Source of the DNA: Alkalihalobacillus sp. BA299
Lineage (GTDB): Bacteria; Bacillota; Bacilli; Bacillales; Bacillaceae_F
Reading direction: 5' to 3'
Length of the DNA stretch: 64,000 bases
NCBI RefSeq assembly: GCF_017745675.1
Contig: NZ_JAFLJM010000016.1
Coordinates: 1-64,000 of the forward strand
Shown here: positions 42,929 to 51,639 of the stretch, piece by piece
How the letters are laid out: each line of letters begins with the position of its first letter
How positions within the stretch are numbered: the first letter of the stretch is position 1
Position numbers and translations under genes: made by a program
The notes under the pieces: model-generated
Seen by the model: the letters and a program-made list of their open reading frames with translations, nothing else
What the model was told of the DNA's origin: nothing
Database searches by the model: none

Positions 42929-43675
42929 ATGGAATATAGATCAAAGCAGCAATCTTCATTACTTACCGCATTAAAAAAACCACAATCAATTAAAGATTGG
43001 GCATATTTCATAGTTTTCGGTGCTCTCGGGGCCTTACTACTAGTGGGGGCATTATTTAATGAAATGATTTTCCGTTTATTTGTTATTTTATTCTTAGTTA
43101 TTTTTGCGGCTGTAATGAATCGTAAGTTAAGTAATGTTGCTACTTCTACTACGTTAGAAAACGAAAAAGAGGAAAAGGTAAAAAAAGATCCTGTTTTCTT
43201 GATAAATTCAGAAGTAGAAAAGAAGCAAAGTGATTTAGTAAAAGTAGATCTTGATCGCACACTACTTCTAGAAGAGCTTTTGACGAAAGCTGCGTTAAGT
43301 GATATCGAAAAACAACAGTACCGACAGAAAATAAAACAAAAAGATAATGAGATCTCATCAATCATGCAAGAAATGATGAATGCTAAAAATAAAATACAAC
43401 ATGCCGTTTTAGAGACGAAAAAGTACTTTATCAAAGTAGACCCGATAAAAGAAATTGCAGCATCACTCGATAAAGAATCTGTATTAAACGGTACGATTTA
43501 TGATCTGAATTGGGCACTTGAAGAGATTCGCTCATCTTTACAGGATGATGTTATTCAAGCTTTAGAGAAATCTGGCTATGTCGATAGTGAATTCAAGCTA
43601 ACGCGTAATGGCTATAAAGCACTAATTAAAGAAGTTGGAAAAAAGAATGAAGAAGTGCTTGAGGAAGCAAGATAA
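42929..43675 (+). CDS. hypothetical membrane protein with coiled coil
   Basis: A 248-residue protein I do not recognise. Residues about 24-62 form two closely spaced membrane helices (WAYFIVFGALGALLLVGALF and IFRLFVILFLVIFAAVM). A long charged region with coiled-coil character follows (about 75-160), then a C-terminal alpha-helical domain (LNGTIYDLNWALEEIRSSL; LTRNGYKALIKEVGKK) that could be a small winged-helix-like fold. The ribosome site is AAAGGAG. A terminator follows. The N terminus is probably inserted in the membrane with the rest cytoplasmic. Confidence 0.7.
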   Translation: MEYRSKQQSSLLTALKKPQSIKDWAYFIVFGALGALLLVGALFNEMIFRLFVILFLVIFAAVMNRKLSNVATSTTLENEKEEKVKKDPVFLINSEVEKKQSDLVKVDLDRTLLLEELLTKAALSDIEKQQYRQKIKQKDNEISSIMQEMMNAKNKIQHAVLETKKYFIKVDPIKEIAASLDKESVLNGTIYDLNWALEEIRSSLQDDVIQALEKSGYVDSEFKLTRNGYKALIKEVGKKNEEVLEEAR

Positions 43676-43689
43676 TTAAATAAAATAAC

Positions 43690-43724
43690 AAAAAAGGTTG
43701 ACTTTCGTTAAGTCAGCCTTTTTT
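43690..43724. terminator. bidirectional terminator
   Basis: AAAAAGGTTGACT (43691-43703) pairs with AGTCAGCCTTTTT (43711-43723) with one G-T or mismatch pair, flanked by A and T runs between convergent genes. Confidence 0.85.
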
Positions 43725-43813
43725 CGTAAAAAGTCTAAGTTAATCCTTATAAATGTCAGTAAGGGATACGGTCTTTTTTTTAAATACACTACATGCCACA
43801 AATGAATTGGGTA

Positions 43814-44905
43814 TTAATTCATCGGTACTTGGCGATTTATTTTTCCGTCAATACGCTCGAAAATGTCTTCTAGGCTTCTTCCAGTAATGGTTAACCCGTG
43901 ATTTTTAAGGCCAATTACGGCTTGTGCAGGGTTGTCCGATTCGCGGACGAGCTGTGCTACCGTTTTAGCTAATTCTACGGTGCCACACGGGTAATTGATT
44001 TCAGTCGCTTGAATTCCGTCCATCCATGCATGAATATGGACAATGGCACCAACTTCAGGGTGCTCTTTATAGATCATCCAATGTTCAATTGCGTCAACCG
44101 ACGCTCGTTTCGGTGTAATTTCTGGAGGGACACTCACTTCTATTTTGTTGTCTTCAGAGCTATAGCCTTTAATATAGAGAATATCTTGTCCAATTGTATT
44201 CATATTCGATTTATCGATTCCGCTAGCACTCATCCAAAAATGGTTCTCATCTTGTCGAGCACTTAAATTTCCGTAACTTAAGCCGCCAATTCCATACAGC
44301 TTATGTAAATGTCGCATATCTCGAGGAGTCAAATATTCATCAATAGGAAATGGAGCAGGGAGAAGATCCATTTCATCGAGCTTCTTCCCTGAATGTTTTA
44401 ATTGCATACTAATATTGTCACCATTCCACAATGTTTCTGGTAAATCAAAATGGAATTCGTTATCAATCACGAGCTGAGAAGAGGCAAGTGGTTCTAAACG
44501 ATCATAAATTTTTTGAAATAGCTTAGCTTCTTCATCATCTTGTTTATACGTGATTTGATAGCAACCTTGTTCAGGTGTTAAGAAAAAGAAAGTTGTCGTT
44601 CCTTCATGATGATTGATATACAGCAAATGATTGGAAAGTGACCGAATTAAATATGGATAAGCTTCTTTAAATACATTTGTAACTGGACCTTCCTTTTCTA
44701 GGATGGAAACAACAAATGTCGCCTGGGCTTTTCTTCTAAACGGGCGGCAGATGTCAGGCTCCGTAAAGTTAAGTACGAGGCGAATATCCTCACTGGCTTG
44801 CTCACAAAGAGAAAAACCATTGTTAATAAATGTATTTTTCATGCCGTTTTTTAACCAGGTGATAAATGAAGTTTCACAAGTTCCATTAATGAGAAATGTC
44901 TTCAT
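43814..44905 (-). CDS. class II aldolase/adducin domain protein with N-terminal extension
   Basis: A 363-residue protein. The C-terminal half (about 190-363) is a class II aldolase/adducin domain: YGNLSARQDENHFWMSASG, the metal histidines in HIHAWMDG and in GLKNHGLTITG. The enzymes of this group cleave or form carbon bonds of sugar phosphates such as fuculose-1-phosphate. The first 185 residues are unrelated to that fold and I do not recognise them. A frame from 44944 exists, but ATG 44905 has AAGGAGG at the right distance. It lies 28 bp downstream of a zinc dehydrogenase gene, so they form an operon. Confidence 0.82.
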   Translation of the reverse strand: MKTFLINGTCETSFITWLKNGMKNTFINNGFSLCEQASEDIRLVLNFTEPDICRPFRRKAQATFVVSILEKEGPVTNVFKEAYPYLIRSLSNHLLYINHHEGTTTFFFLTPEQGCYQITYKQDDEEAKLFQKIYDRLEPLASSQLVIDNEFHFDLPETLWNGDNISMQLKHSGKKLDEMDLLPAPFPIDEYLTPRDMRHLHKLYGIGGLSYGNLSARQDENHFWMSASGIDKSNMNTIGQDILYIKGYSSEDNKIEVSVPPEITPKRASVDAIEHWMIYKEHPEVGAIVHIHAWMDGIQATEINYPCGTVELAKTVAQLVRESDNPAQAVIGLKNHGLTITGRSLEDIFERIDGKINRQVPMN

Positions 44906-44933
44906 GGTGCAATCCTCCTTAGGTGCTACTGTT

Positions 44934-46157
44934 TTAATGTTCAAATACGACTTTCATTACTGAATCAGTACTTTTATTCGTTGCTGTATAAATTGCTTCT
45001 TTGTAATTTTCTATTGGGAAGCGATGAGAGATCATTGGTGATAAATCGACTTTTTTCTGGCGGATTAATTCGATTGCAATCTCGAGTGTTCGCATTTTTT
45101 TTCCTTCAAATTCGCCAGTGCTGTATGCGAAGCTACCTTTTACCTCGAGTTCGTTTAACCAAACAGTCGTCCAGTCAATTCCATCCATAATACTAGCTAA
45201 TCCGAGTAGGACTACTTTTCCACCACTTTGAGCGAAGCGAAGAGCATCATTAATACTTTGCTTTTTACCGACACATTCGTAGACAATGTCAGCCCCACCT
45301 TCGATAACGGGAGGACCATAAATCGGCTTTAATACTTTTGCATTCAACACATTTGCCGTTTTATCGATATATGCACCATTTCGTGTCAGATAAATAACCT
45401 CGTCAGCTCCAAATGTATGAGCTAAATCACCTTGGAATGGGTGTTTTACGAGAGCTGTAATATGGCAGCTTATATCGAGAGCACGAATCGCTGCAATAAC
45501 TGAAATCCCTATAACTCCAGCACCGATGACAAGAATTTTATCTTGTGGCTTCGGCCGATTTTTAAGAACTGCATGAAGCGCACAGCTAAAAGGCTCGATG
45601 AGTACTCCATTTAAATCATCCACTTCATCAGGTAAAGGTAAAATTTGAGTTTTGTGTGCGACGATTACAGGCCCCCAGCTACCACCAGTATCTTTGCATG
45701 CACCAATAAGTAATCCTGGTGATATGTCTCCTTCTGTCATATGACTGCACAGACTATATTCGCCTCGCTCACATGCTTTGCAAGGAGTTGAAAACCCACG
45801 GCTCATGCATGATAAAATCGGATCAATTACTACTCGGTCCCCTTTTTTAAGGTGGGTGACTTGGCTTCCTGTTTCTGAAACTTTACCGACAATTTCATGG
45901 CCAATCGTAAATGGAAACGAAGCATAAGGCGAAGTTGCAGGGCTATCATTTAAAAAAATTAAATTTAAATCACTACCACAAATACCGCCATAAGTAACAT
46001 TGACTTTGACCCAGTCACTATTTGGAAGCGTCGGTTCTTCAACCTCACGCAGTCTCAAACAGGATAGGCGCGGGTGCCAGTAGAGCGAGGGCTTCCACCT
46101 TCCAACGACCTTACTAAAGACGTAACGTGGAATACTATAATCAAACTGAATAGATTT
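44934..46157 (-). CDS. zinc-dependent alcohol/polyol dehydrogenase (MDR family)
   Basis: A 407-residue medium-chain dehydrogenase. The catalytic zinc region reads GGICGSDLN and GHEIVGKV, the structural zinc loop has CKACERGEYSLC, and the cofactor motif is VIGAGVIGISVIAAI. It is about 50 residues longer than usual because of an N-terminal extension (SIQFDYSIPRYVFSK). The frame opens at GTG 46169, but that lies in the ribosome site AGGAGGTGAGG; GTG 46157 has the right spacing. With the aldolase gene downstream it forms a two-gene operon for an unknown sugar or polyol, in which a polyol would be oxidised and then cleaved. Confidence 0.85.
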   Translation of the reverse strand, partial: KSIQFDYSIPRYVFSKVVGRWKPSLYWHPRLSCLRLREVEEPTLPNSDWVKVNVTYGGICGSDLNLIFLNDSPATSPYASFPFTIGHEIVGKVSETGSQVTHLKKGDRVVIDPILSCMSRGFSTPCKACERGEYSLCSHMTEGDISPGLLIGACKDTGGSWGPVIVAHKTQILPLPDEVDDLNGVLIEPFSCALHAVLKNRPKPQDKILVIGAGVIGISVIAAIRALDISCHITALVKHPFQGDLAHTFGADEVIYLTRNGAYIDKTANVLNAKVLKPIYGPPVIEGGADIVYECVGKKQSINDALRFAQSGGKVVLLGLASIMDGIDWTTVWLNELEVKGSFAYSTGEFEGKKMRTLEIAIELIRQKKVDLSPMISHRFPIENYKEAIYTATNKSTDSVMKVVFEH

Positions 46158-46372
46158 CACTAACCTCACCTCCTAAAGAAGCATGGATATAATTTCCTGA
46201 ATATCCATTATTATTAACATTTATCCCAATTTTATGCAGATACATACATAAAATTTACCAATATAATTGGTCGAAGATTAGATTTAACAGTAGAAAAGGA
46301 AATGGTAGAAGAGGTAAGTGCTAGTATAGCGCCTTTTGGATAATTACCATAACAGGAAGGAGGTGTGTGTGG

Positions 46373-46438
46373 ATGGGAGGAGTTCAAAAAAATAATAGAA
46401 GGAGGACTTTTCTTGAACTCCCCATAAAGCATATATGA
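46373..46438 (+). CDS. 21-residue ORF with strong ribosome site and internal hairpin
   Basis: ATG 46373 is preceded by AAGGAGGTG. The 21 residues are basic (QKNNRRRTFLELPIKHI). GGAGTTCAA (46378-46386) pairs perfectly with TTGAACTCC (46413-46421) inside the frame, so the RNA can fold over its own start. It may be a peptide, a leader or a chance ORF. Confidence 0.35.
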   Translation: MGGVQKNNRRRTFLELPIKHI

Positions 46439-46471
46439 GGCTTGTACACTGTAATGTTTAGAAAAGGTGTA

Positions 46472-46594
46472 TTAGATTTTGGCTGATGTATCAATATGCT
46501 CCTCGGATAACGAGTCATCATAAAGAAGGTGTTCATACTCTAACTCAAATAATGCAATAAAAAAAGCAGTGAGTTGTTCAAAAAACTTATACAA
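46472..46594 (-). CDS. 40-residue small protein, amphipathic
   Basis: A TTG-started frame (46594) right behind GAGGAGGT. The protein starts with a hydrophobic helix (YKFFEQLTAFFIALFELEY) and ends in an acidic, polar tail (DDSLSEEHIDTSAKI). The composition and the strong ribosome site make it a good candidate for a real small protein. I do not recognise it. Confidence 0.5.
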   Translation of the reverse strand: MYKFFEQLTAFFIALFELEYEHLLYDDSLSEEHIDTSAKI

Positions 46595-46730
46595 GTTATA
46601 ACCTCCTCATAAAATATTCCTAATAATATGTGATAAAAAAGAAAATTTATACATGAGGAAATTATTTTTGTATTTTTCTTTTAATAAGAAAAGGTAAATA
46701 AAGAAGAGTAAACATTAATATTGCAATCAC

Positions 46731-47097
46731 TCAGGAGTAATTAAAGCTTGAAGAGCCCCCCCTAATCCGAAAAAATAAATGATTTCGAATATTCGGTAGG
46801 AACGTGTAATTAACATGATCGAGCTTAAATAGATGCTTATCGTACAAAGGTGAAGGGGGAGATTGTAACGGATTCCCACAAGCCTGATATCATACTCCAA
46901 ATAATTATACTAAGTTCAGAAATAACAAGGATTATAAGCAGTAGCCAACGAATATAAACCATATACTCTTTTAGTCGGTGAACATATATCCATATAACAG
47001 CTGCTGCAAAAGCAATTAATGCAATTATATGAGCAGGTGAAAAAAGGACTGCTCCTTTCATATAAAAAGAAGGGTCAATAATCTCCTCAAGCATCAC
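46731..47097 (-). pseudogene. frameshifted, truncated TIGR02206/YwaF-type membrane protein
   Basis: The 86-residue open frame has three hydrophobic spans and starts like the TIGR02206 membrane family (PAHIIALIAFAAAVIW, then RWLLLIILVISELSIIIW). After GLWESVT it goes out of frame: the conserved block LPLHLCTISIYL and RSYRIFEIIYFFGLGGALQ appear in the next frame, which ends at TGA (46731-46733) in ITPE. The family usually has about 230-250 residues, so the last third is also lost. The gene is inactive. Confidence 0.78.
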
Positions 47098-47263
47098 AGT
47101 AAAATACCTCTTAAACCATTATGGTTTCAATTTTTAAAGGGAACATATAATATTCAGCATCCTTGCTATTAAAAAAGCTATGGTATTATAAATATTCAAC
47201 AAGCGAAATAGACCTATATCCTAGTAAAATAAATGAACCTATATGTTTAAGAAGGGAGAATTC

Positions 47264-48955
47264 ATGCGTTTTCAAAAATTTGTCATTTCTGCACAGCTAA
47301 TTGGTCTTTTTGGATTTTTAGTAGCTTGTGAATCAGAAGGTGAACAGGTAACGCCGGAAGAAGTGTTACATAAATCAATTCAAGCAATGGGGGAAGTTCA
47401 AACTTATGCATTTGAATTAGATTCGATCTCGAGTGAAGCAGAAATGGGTACGGTGACTGCTCATATCAATGGGGCTGCAACAGTCCAACCCATGGTTGCA
47501 CACATAAATAGAACGTCGAAAGTCGCAACAAGAACAATGCAATCGGAAGCTTATATTCAAGAGGATGAAACGTACTTTTTAATGGACCGCGAAAAAGGTT
47601 TATGGATTAATGTATCACCTGACGTAAGGGGGATTAGTCCAGCAAAAGAAATGGAGCTTATCTTAGAAAATATTGATTTATTTAAATTTGTTGAAGATAA
47701 AAATGGCTATCGTTTTTCAATTACTACTTCTGAAGCAGAGAAGGATGTTTTATGGAAAGGACTTTTTCCTTTTTATTATGTTATGGATGATCCTTTATTT
47801 TATACGTTGATGCATGTTATTCGATCTGAAAGTGGTCCTTTATATTTAAATTACGAGATGACAATTGATAAAGAAAGTTTTTACCGAACATCAGCAATGA
47901 TGGAATATGCTTTTGATATGAATATACAAGATGATAATTCTGATGGTAAAGTAACTGAAACTCTTTATATGAAGTACCATTCAATGAATGAAACCGAGGA
48001 AATTTCCGTTCCAAGATCAGTCATTGAAAATGCAAAAACATACGGCGATATTCTATTTGAAGATTTTGAACGAACAGATCATCGTTCAGAAGAAAAAAAG
48101 GGAAATACAGACGGTAATCATTTGAATGGATCATATTTTGCAACGGATGGAAAGGCTGTCTTTTACTCGAATTGGATGCAGGAAAGTGGAATTTATAAAT
48201 TAACAGACGACCATTTGGAAAAGGAACGCATTTCTGATGTATTTGCAGTAGATTTAAATGTGGTAAACGATTGGCTTTATTATTCGGATGAAAAAGATGG
48301 ATTCAATGTTTATCGAATGAGGAAAGATGGTACCGAAGTGGAGAAGGTCTCAAATGATTACGCAATAGATTTAAAGGTAGTGGATGACTGGGTTTTTTAT
48401 AAAACAAACCACCCTTTAAAGAACACACAACCATTATTTCTGGTCAAGGCTAATGATGGGGTTAAAATACAGTTAATTGACGATCTATTCCGTTATTCGA
48501 TTTATGATGACCAAGTGGTCTATCAAAAAGAGCCACAAGGAGTTTTGTATTTACTAGAAATTGATGAAATAAGACAAACATCGCCAACTATCATCGATTA
48601 CCCGGCCAGTAGCTTTATTGTTGAAGATGGATGGCTATATTTTGAGAGTGCTGTTGAAAATGAGGGAATTTATCGTGTCAGCCTTGATGGAACACAGGTT
48701 GAACGGTTAACAGATGTTGAAAGTCAAGGATTTAATGTAATTGGTGATGAATTGTACTACACAAATGTTTCAGACGGTCACAGTCTATATAAACTAAACT
48801 TAAACACACGTCAGACAGAAAAACTGGATGACAGAGGAGGGCACATTCATATCATCAATGATAGAATTTATTACTCCAAACATATAAGTGGATTAGAGCT
48901 CGGCTGGTTTCAAATGAATATCGACGGTTCGGATGCTATACGTGCACCATTTTAA
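47264..48955 (+). CDS. lipoprotein with C-terminal DUF5050-like beta-propeller
   Basis: A 563-residue surface lipoprotein. The signal peptide ends in LVAC, a lipobox. Residues about 30-290 form an alpha/beta lipoprotein domain of the LppX/DUF6612 kind (EEVLHKSIQAMGEVQTYAFE). Residues about 300-560 are repeats of the form DWLYYSDEKDGFNVYRMRKD, typical of DUF5050-like six-bladed propellers. The frame from 47243 includes the ribosome site (AAGGGAG), so ATG 47264 is the start. It stands alone, with a possible role in binding cell-envelope ligands. Not identified further. Confidence 0.78.
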   Translation: MRFQKFVISAQLIGLFGFLVACESEGEQVTPEEVLHKSIQAMGEVQTYAFELDSISSEAEMGTVTAHINGAATVQPMVAHINRTSKVATRTMQSEAYIQEDETYFLMDREKGLWINVSPDVRGISPAKEMELILENIDLFKFVEDKNGYRFSITTSEAEKDVLWKGLFPFYYVMDDPLFYTLMHVIRSESGPLYLNYEMTIDKESFYRTSAMMEYAFDMNIQDDNSDGKVTETLYMKYHSMNETEEISVPRSVIENAKTYGDILFEDFERTDHRSEEKKGNTDGNHLNGSYFATDGKAVFYSNWMQESGIYKLTDDHLEKERISDVFAVDLNVVNDWLYYSDEKDGFNVYRMRKDGTEVEKVSNDYAIDLKVVDDWVFYKTNHPLKNTQPLFLVKANDGVKIQLIDDLFRYSIYDDQVVYQKEPQGVLYLLEIDEIRQTSPTIIDYPASSFIVEDGWLYFESAVENEGIYRVSLDGTQVERLTDVESQGFNVIGDELYYTNVSDGHSLYKLNLNTRQTEKLDDRGGHIHIINDRIYYSKHISGLELGWFQMNIDGSDAIRAPF

Positions 48956-49062
48956 AAGGTGCTTATAAAAGTCATAAAAAGTTATAAATTAATAAAGTTG
49001 CAATCTACTTCCATGTGTTACAAAATAAAAGTAGTTTGAGAAATGGTAAAGGAGGAAAAATA

Positions 49063-49581
49063 TTGAAGCTTGAAGGAAAAAAGATTATTCAACTTGTAAG
49101 TGATGATTTTGAGGATTTAGAGTTATGGTACCCTGTCTTACGGTGTCGAGAAGAAGGGGCGACTGTAGATATTGTCGGCGAAAAAGCGAATAAGGAGTAC
49201 ATCGGTAAATATGGTGTGCCAATTGTGAGTGATTTGGCTTTTGATGAAATAGATGCAGAAAATTACGATGCAATCCTTGTTCCTGGTGGTTGGTCCCCTG
49301 ACAAATTAAGACGATATGAAGATGTACTACAAATGGTTCGAGTTTTAAATGAACAAAATAAACCGATCGGTCAAATCTGTCATGCAGGATGGGTATTAAT
49401 CTCAGCTAAAATTTTAAAAGGCAAAACGGTAACGAGTACTCCAGGTATAAAAGATGATATGGAAAATGCAGGAGCGACTTGGGTAAATGAGCCGGTTGTT
49501 GTTGATGGAAATCTAGTTTCGAGCCGCCGTCCACCAGATTTACCAGATTATATGAGAGAATTTATAAAGGTATTATCTTAA
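49063..49581 (+). CDS. PfpI/DJ-1-family cysteine protein (YfkM/YraA-like)
   Basis: A 172-residue single-domain protein with the glutamine-amidotransferase-like DJ-1 fold. The nucleophile cysteine lies in the elbow IGQICHAGW near residue 106, and DDFEDLELWYPVLRCREEG starts the fold. Members act as deglycases, chaperones or proteases in stress. TTG 49063 has AAAGGAGG seven bases upstream and gives 172 residues, the length I recall for YfkM of B. subtilis; the frame from 49015 is longer but lacks a site. It ends with a terminator. Confidence 0.83.
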   Translation: MKLEGKKIIQLVSDDFEDLELWYPVLRCREEGATVDIVGEKANKEYIGKYGVPIVSDLAFDEIDAENYDAILVPGGWSPDKLRRYEDVLQMVRVLNEQNKPIGQICHAGWVLISAKILKGKTVTSTPGIKDDMENAGATWVNEPVVVDGNLVSSRRPPDLPDYMREFIKVLS

Positions 49582-49615
49582 TACATTATAAAATCGTTTA
49601 TTCATTAAATTTATT

Positions 49616-49650
49616 GGCAGCTCTAGTTAGATGTACTGGGGCTGCTTTTA
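49616..49650 (+). terminator. terminator of the PfpI-family gene
   Basis: GCAGC (49617-49621) pairs with GCTGC (49641-49645), extended by further A-T pairs, then a T-run. Confidence 0.7.
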
Positions 49651-49797
49651 TTTAAAAGAAGAGGTGAACTACTTATCGGTTATTATGACACAAACTATTA
49701 CGAAATCTGAAGAAAACAACCCGTCAGTTCAAGTTGGCGGAAGTGCTGTGTGTACGATTTCAGGAACTTTATTGATACCGTGAGGAGAACTTCTATT

Positions 49798-49959
49798 ATG
49801 ACTACTTTATTAGATAAAGAATTTTATGAAAAAGATTTTAGAGAAGTTGAACTTCGTGAGGTGGAGATACAAAACTGTCTATTTGTTCGTTGTAATTTTC
49901 GTGTTACTAACTTAGAGGAAGTTAGTAACATTCGAACTAAGCAGTATTCTTTACAGTGA
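49798..49959 (+). pseudogene. truncated pentapeptide-repeat protein
   Basis: The 53 codons from ATG 49798 (AGGAG upstream) start like a pentapeptide-repeat protein: FYEKDFREVELREVEIQ, then FVRCNFRVTNLEEVS, with the regular aromatic spacing every five residues. Such proteins usually have 150-220 residues; here only the first turns remain before NIRTKQYSLQ and a stop. The gene is probably a relic. A plus-strand frame just upstream (49685-49783) has no ribosome site. Confidence 0.6.
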
Positions 49960-50012
49960 AAAAGCGAAGTACTAAACTAAGTATAAGGTAAAATTTTGAA
50001 AGGCGTGATACT

Positions 50013-50993
50013 ATGCAATTAAAACCATTAAAAGGTCAACATCACGTTTCGGCCATTACTGCAGATGCTAAACGAAATTATGAGTTTTATACAAAAATCT
50101 TAGGTATGCGACTCGTAAAAAAATCGATTAATCAAGATGATACATCAGTGTATCACCTTTTTTATGCCGATGAAAGAGGGAATCCTGGAACGGACCTAAC
50201 GTTTTTTGAACTTCCTTACGCAGGGCAAACACATTACGGTACCAATAGTATTAGTACTATGTCGCTTCGAGTGCCGAGTGATGACTCTCTTGATTATTGG
50301 AAACAGCGCTTCAAAGAAAATAATATTGACCATGATGATATCTCTCAGCATACAGGTAGAAAAACATTGGCTTTTCGTGATTTTGAAGGTCAGCGCTTAA
50401 TGCTTGTTTCAGATGAGCATAATGTTGGTGTTGCTGGAGGGACGCCTTGGGACAAGTCTCCTGTACTTACAGAGCATGCGATTTATGGTTTAGGACCTGT
50501 GATGTTAACCGTTGCTAAAGCAGAAGCTTCAGCGCAAGTGTTAACGCAACTTTTAGGATACCGAGAAAAAGGTTCTTATCCTGCAATGGTTGAAGGTCAA
50601 CCTGATATTAAAGTGTTTGAAACCGGTGAAGGAGGAACTGGGGCTGAGGTATACCTAGAAGAGAGATCGGATCTCCCGGTGGAAAGACAAGGGCGAGGTA
50701 GCGTTCATCACGTTGCATTTCGCGTAGAAAATGAAGAAGAATTGCGCAATTGGGCTAGTCACTTAAAACAATTACGAATTCCGAACTCTGGTTTTGTAGA
50801 AAGGTACTATTTTAAATCACTCTATTTCCGTGAAGCGAACGGAATTTTGTTTGAACTGGCAACTGATGGCCCAGGCTTTGAAGGTGATGAATCGTTTGAA
50901 CATTTAGGAGAAAGACTTTCATTACCTCCTTACTTTGAAAATCAACGTGAAGAAATCGAATCAAAATTAAAGCCTTTAGATACGAAGGAGTAA
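50013..50993 (+). CDS. VOC-family ring-cleavage dioxygenase (MhqA/MhqE/MhqO-like)
   Basis: A 326-residue protein with two glyoxalase/extradiol dioxygenase (VOC) modules. The N-terminal block GQHHVSAITADAKRNYEFY holds the first metal histidine; the second module has GRGSVHHVAFRVENEEEL and the C-terminal glutamate in NGILFELATDGPG. The family opens hydroquinone or catechol rings. It is followed after 16 bases by mhqD, the same pairing as mhqED of B. subtilis, where MhqR represses the genes until quinones appear. I see no clear MhqR palindrome upstream. I leave the paralogue letter open. Confidence 0.88.
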   Translation: MQLKPLKGQHHVSAITADAKRNYEFYTKILGMRLVKKSINQDDTSVYHLFYADERGNPGTDLTFFELPYAGQTHYGTNSISTMSLRVPSDDSLDYWKQRFKENNIDHDDISQHTGRKTLAFRDFEGQRLMLVSDEHNVGVAGGTPWDKSPVLTEHAIYGLGPVMLTVAKAEASAQVLTQLLGYREKGSYPAMVEGQPDIKVFETGEGGTGAEVYLEERSDLPVERQGRGSVHHVAFRVENEEELRNWASHLKQLRIPNSGFVERYYFKSLYFREANGILFELATDGPGFEGDESFEHLGERLSLPPYFENQREEIESKLKPLDTKE

Positions 50994-51009
50994 AAGGAGG
51001 GGTGTGATC

Positions 51010-51618
51010 ATGCAACATGTTTTTATCGAAGGAACCGATAAACAAGCACCCATTTTATTATTACTACATGGGACAGGTGGTAATGAGCGTGATTTATTGC
51101 CTTTGGCTCAAATCATAGCTCCGAATTGTTCCGTTTTAGGAGTAAGAGGAAACGTATTAGAAAATGGGATGCCGCGCTTTTTCCGTCGTTTAAGTGAAGG
51201 CGTATTTGATGAGGAAGATTTAAAGTTTCGTACGAAAGAGCTTCATGAATTTATTAATGATATGGCTGATAAATATTATTTTGATCGTCATAATGTCATC
51301 GCTGTTGGCTATTCGAACGGGGCAAATATTGCAGCGAGCCTAATGTATCATTACGAAAAAACATTACTTGGAGCGATCCTCTTTCACGCAATGGTACCAC
51401 TTCGTGGAGTAGAACTTCCGAACTTAAGTGATACTGCCATTTTTGTAGGTGCGGGGAAACGCGACCCACTTATTCCGACTGGTGAGACGAAAGAACTGAT
51501 TAAAGAGCTTAGAAAAGCGAATGCTTCAGTTACTGAACATTGGAGTGAAGGCGGCCACGAATTAACAAGACAAGAAGTAGATTTAGCTAAAGACTGGTTT
51601 AACCAACAATACAAATAG
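51010..51618 (+). CDS. mhqD: carboxylesterase/phospholipase MhqD
   Basis: A 202-residue alpha/beta hydrolase of the small carboxylesterase type. Oxyanion loop LLLLHGTGGNERDLL is near the start, nucleophile elbow AVGYSNGANIA near residue 99, acid in GAGKRDPLIP and histidine in SEGGHELTRQE. In B. subtilis MhqD acts with the dioxygenase in detoxifying hydroquinones. The reading frame opens at GTG 51004 inside the site; ATG 51010 with AAAGGAGG upstream is correct. It is cotranscribed with the dioxygenase gene and with the next small gene. Confidence 0.9.
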   Translation: MQHVFIEGTDKQAPILLLLHGTGGNERDLLPLAQIIAPNCSVLGVRGNVLENGMPRFFRRLSEGVFDEEDLKFRTKELHEFINDMADKYYFDRHNVIAVGYSNGANIAASLMYHYEKTLLGAILFHAMVPLRGVELPNLSDTAIFVGAGKRDPLIPTGETKELIKELRKANASVTEHWSEGGHELTRQEVDLAKDWFNQQYK

Positions 51619-51639
51619 CAAAAAGGGGGTTCGTTATCT

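Larger units (their letters stand above)
46158..46836. other. mostly gene-poor region with two tiny ORFs
   Basis: No gene of normal size is present. An open stretch on the plus strand (about 46230-46342, ending EEVSASIAPFG then TAA) looks protein-like but has no start and may be a relic. Two small ORFs with good ribosome sites (46373 and 46594) are listed separately. The TIGR02206-type pseudogene borders it on the right. Confidence 0.5.

Noticed and set aside
42790..43434. 214-codon minus-strand frame opposite the coiled-coil gene
   Set aside because: Its product is a Cys/Ser/Phe-rich shadow of a well-sited plus-strand gene with normal composition.
49685..49783. short plus-strand frame before the pentapeptide relic
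   Set aside because: GAGGTG is too far from the ATG, and the product has no recognisable pattern.
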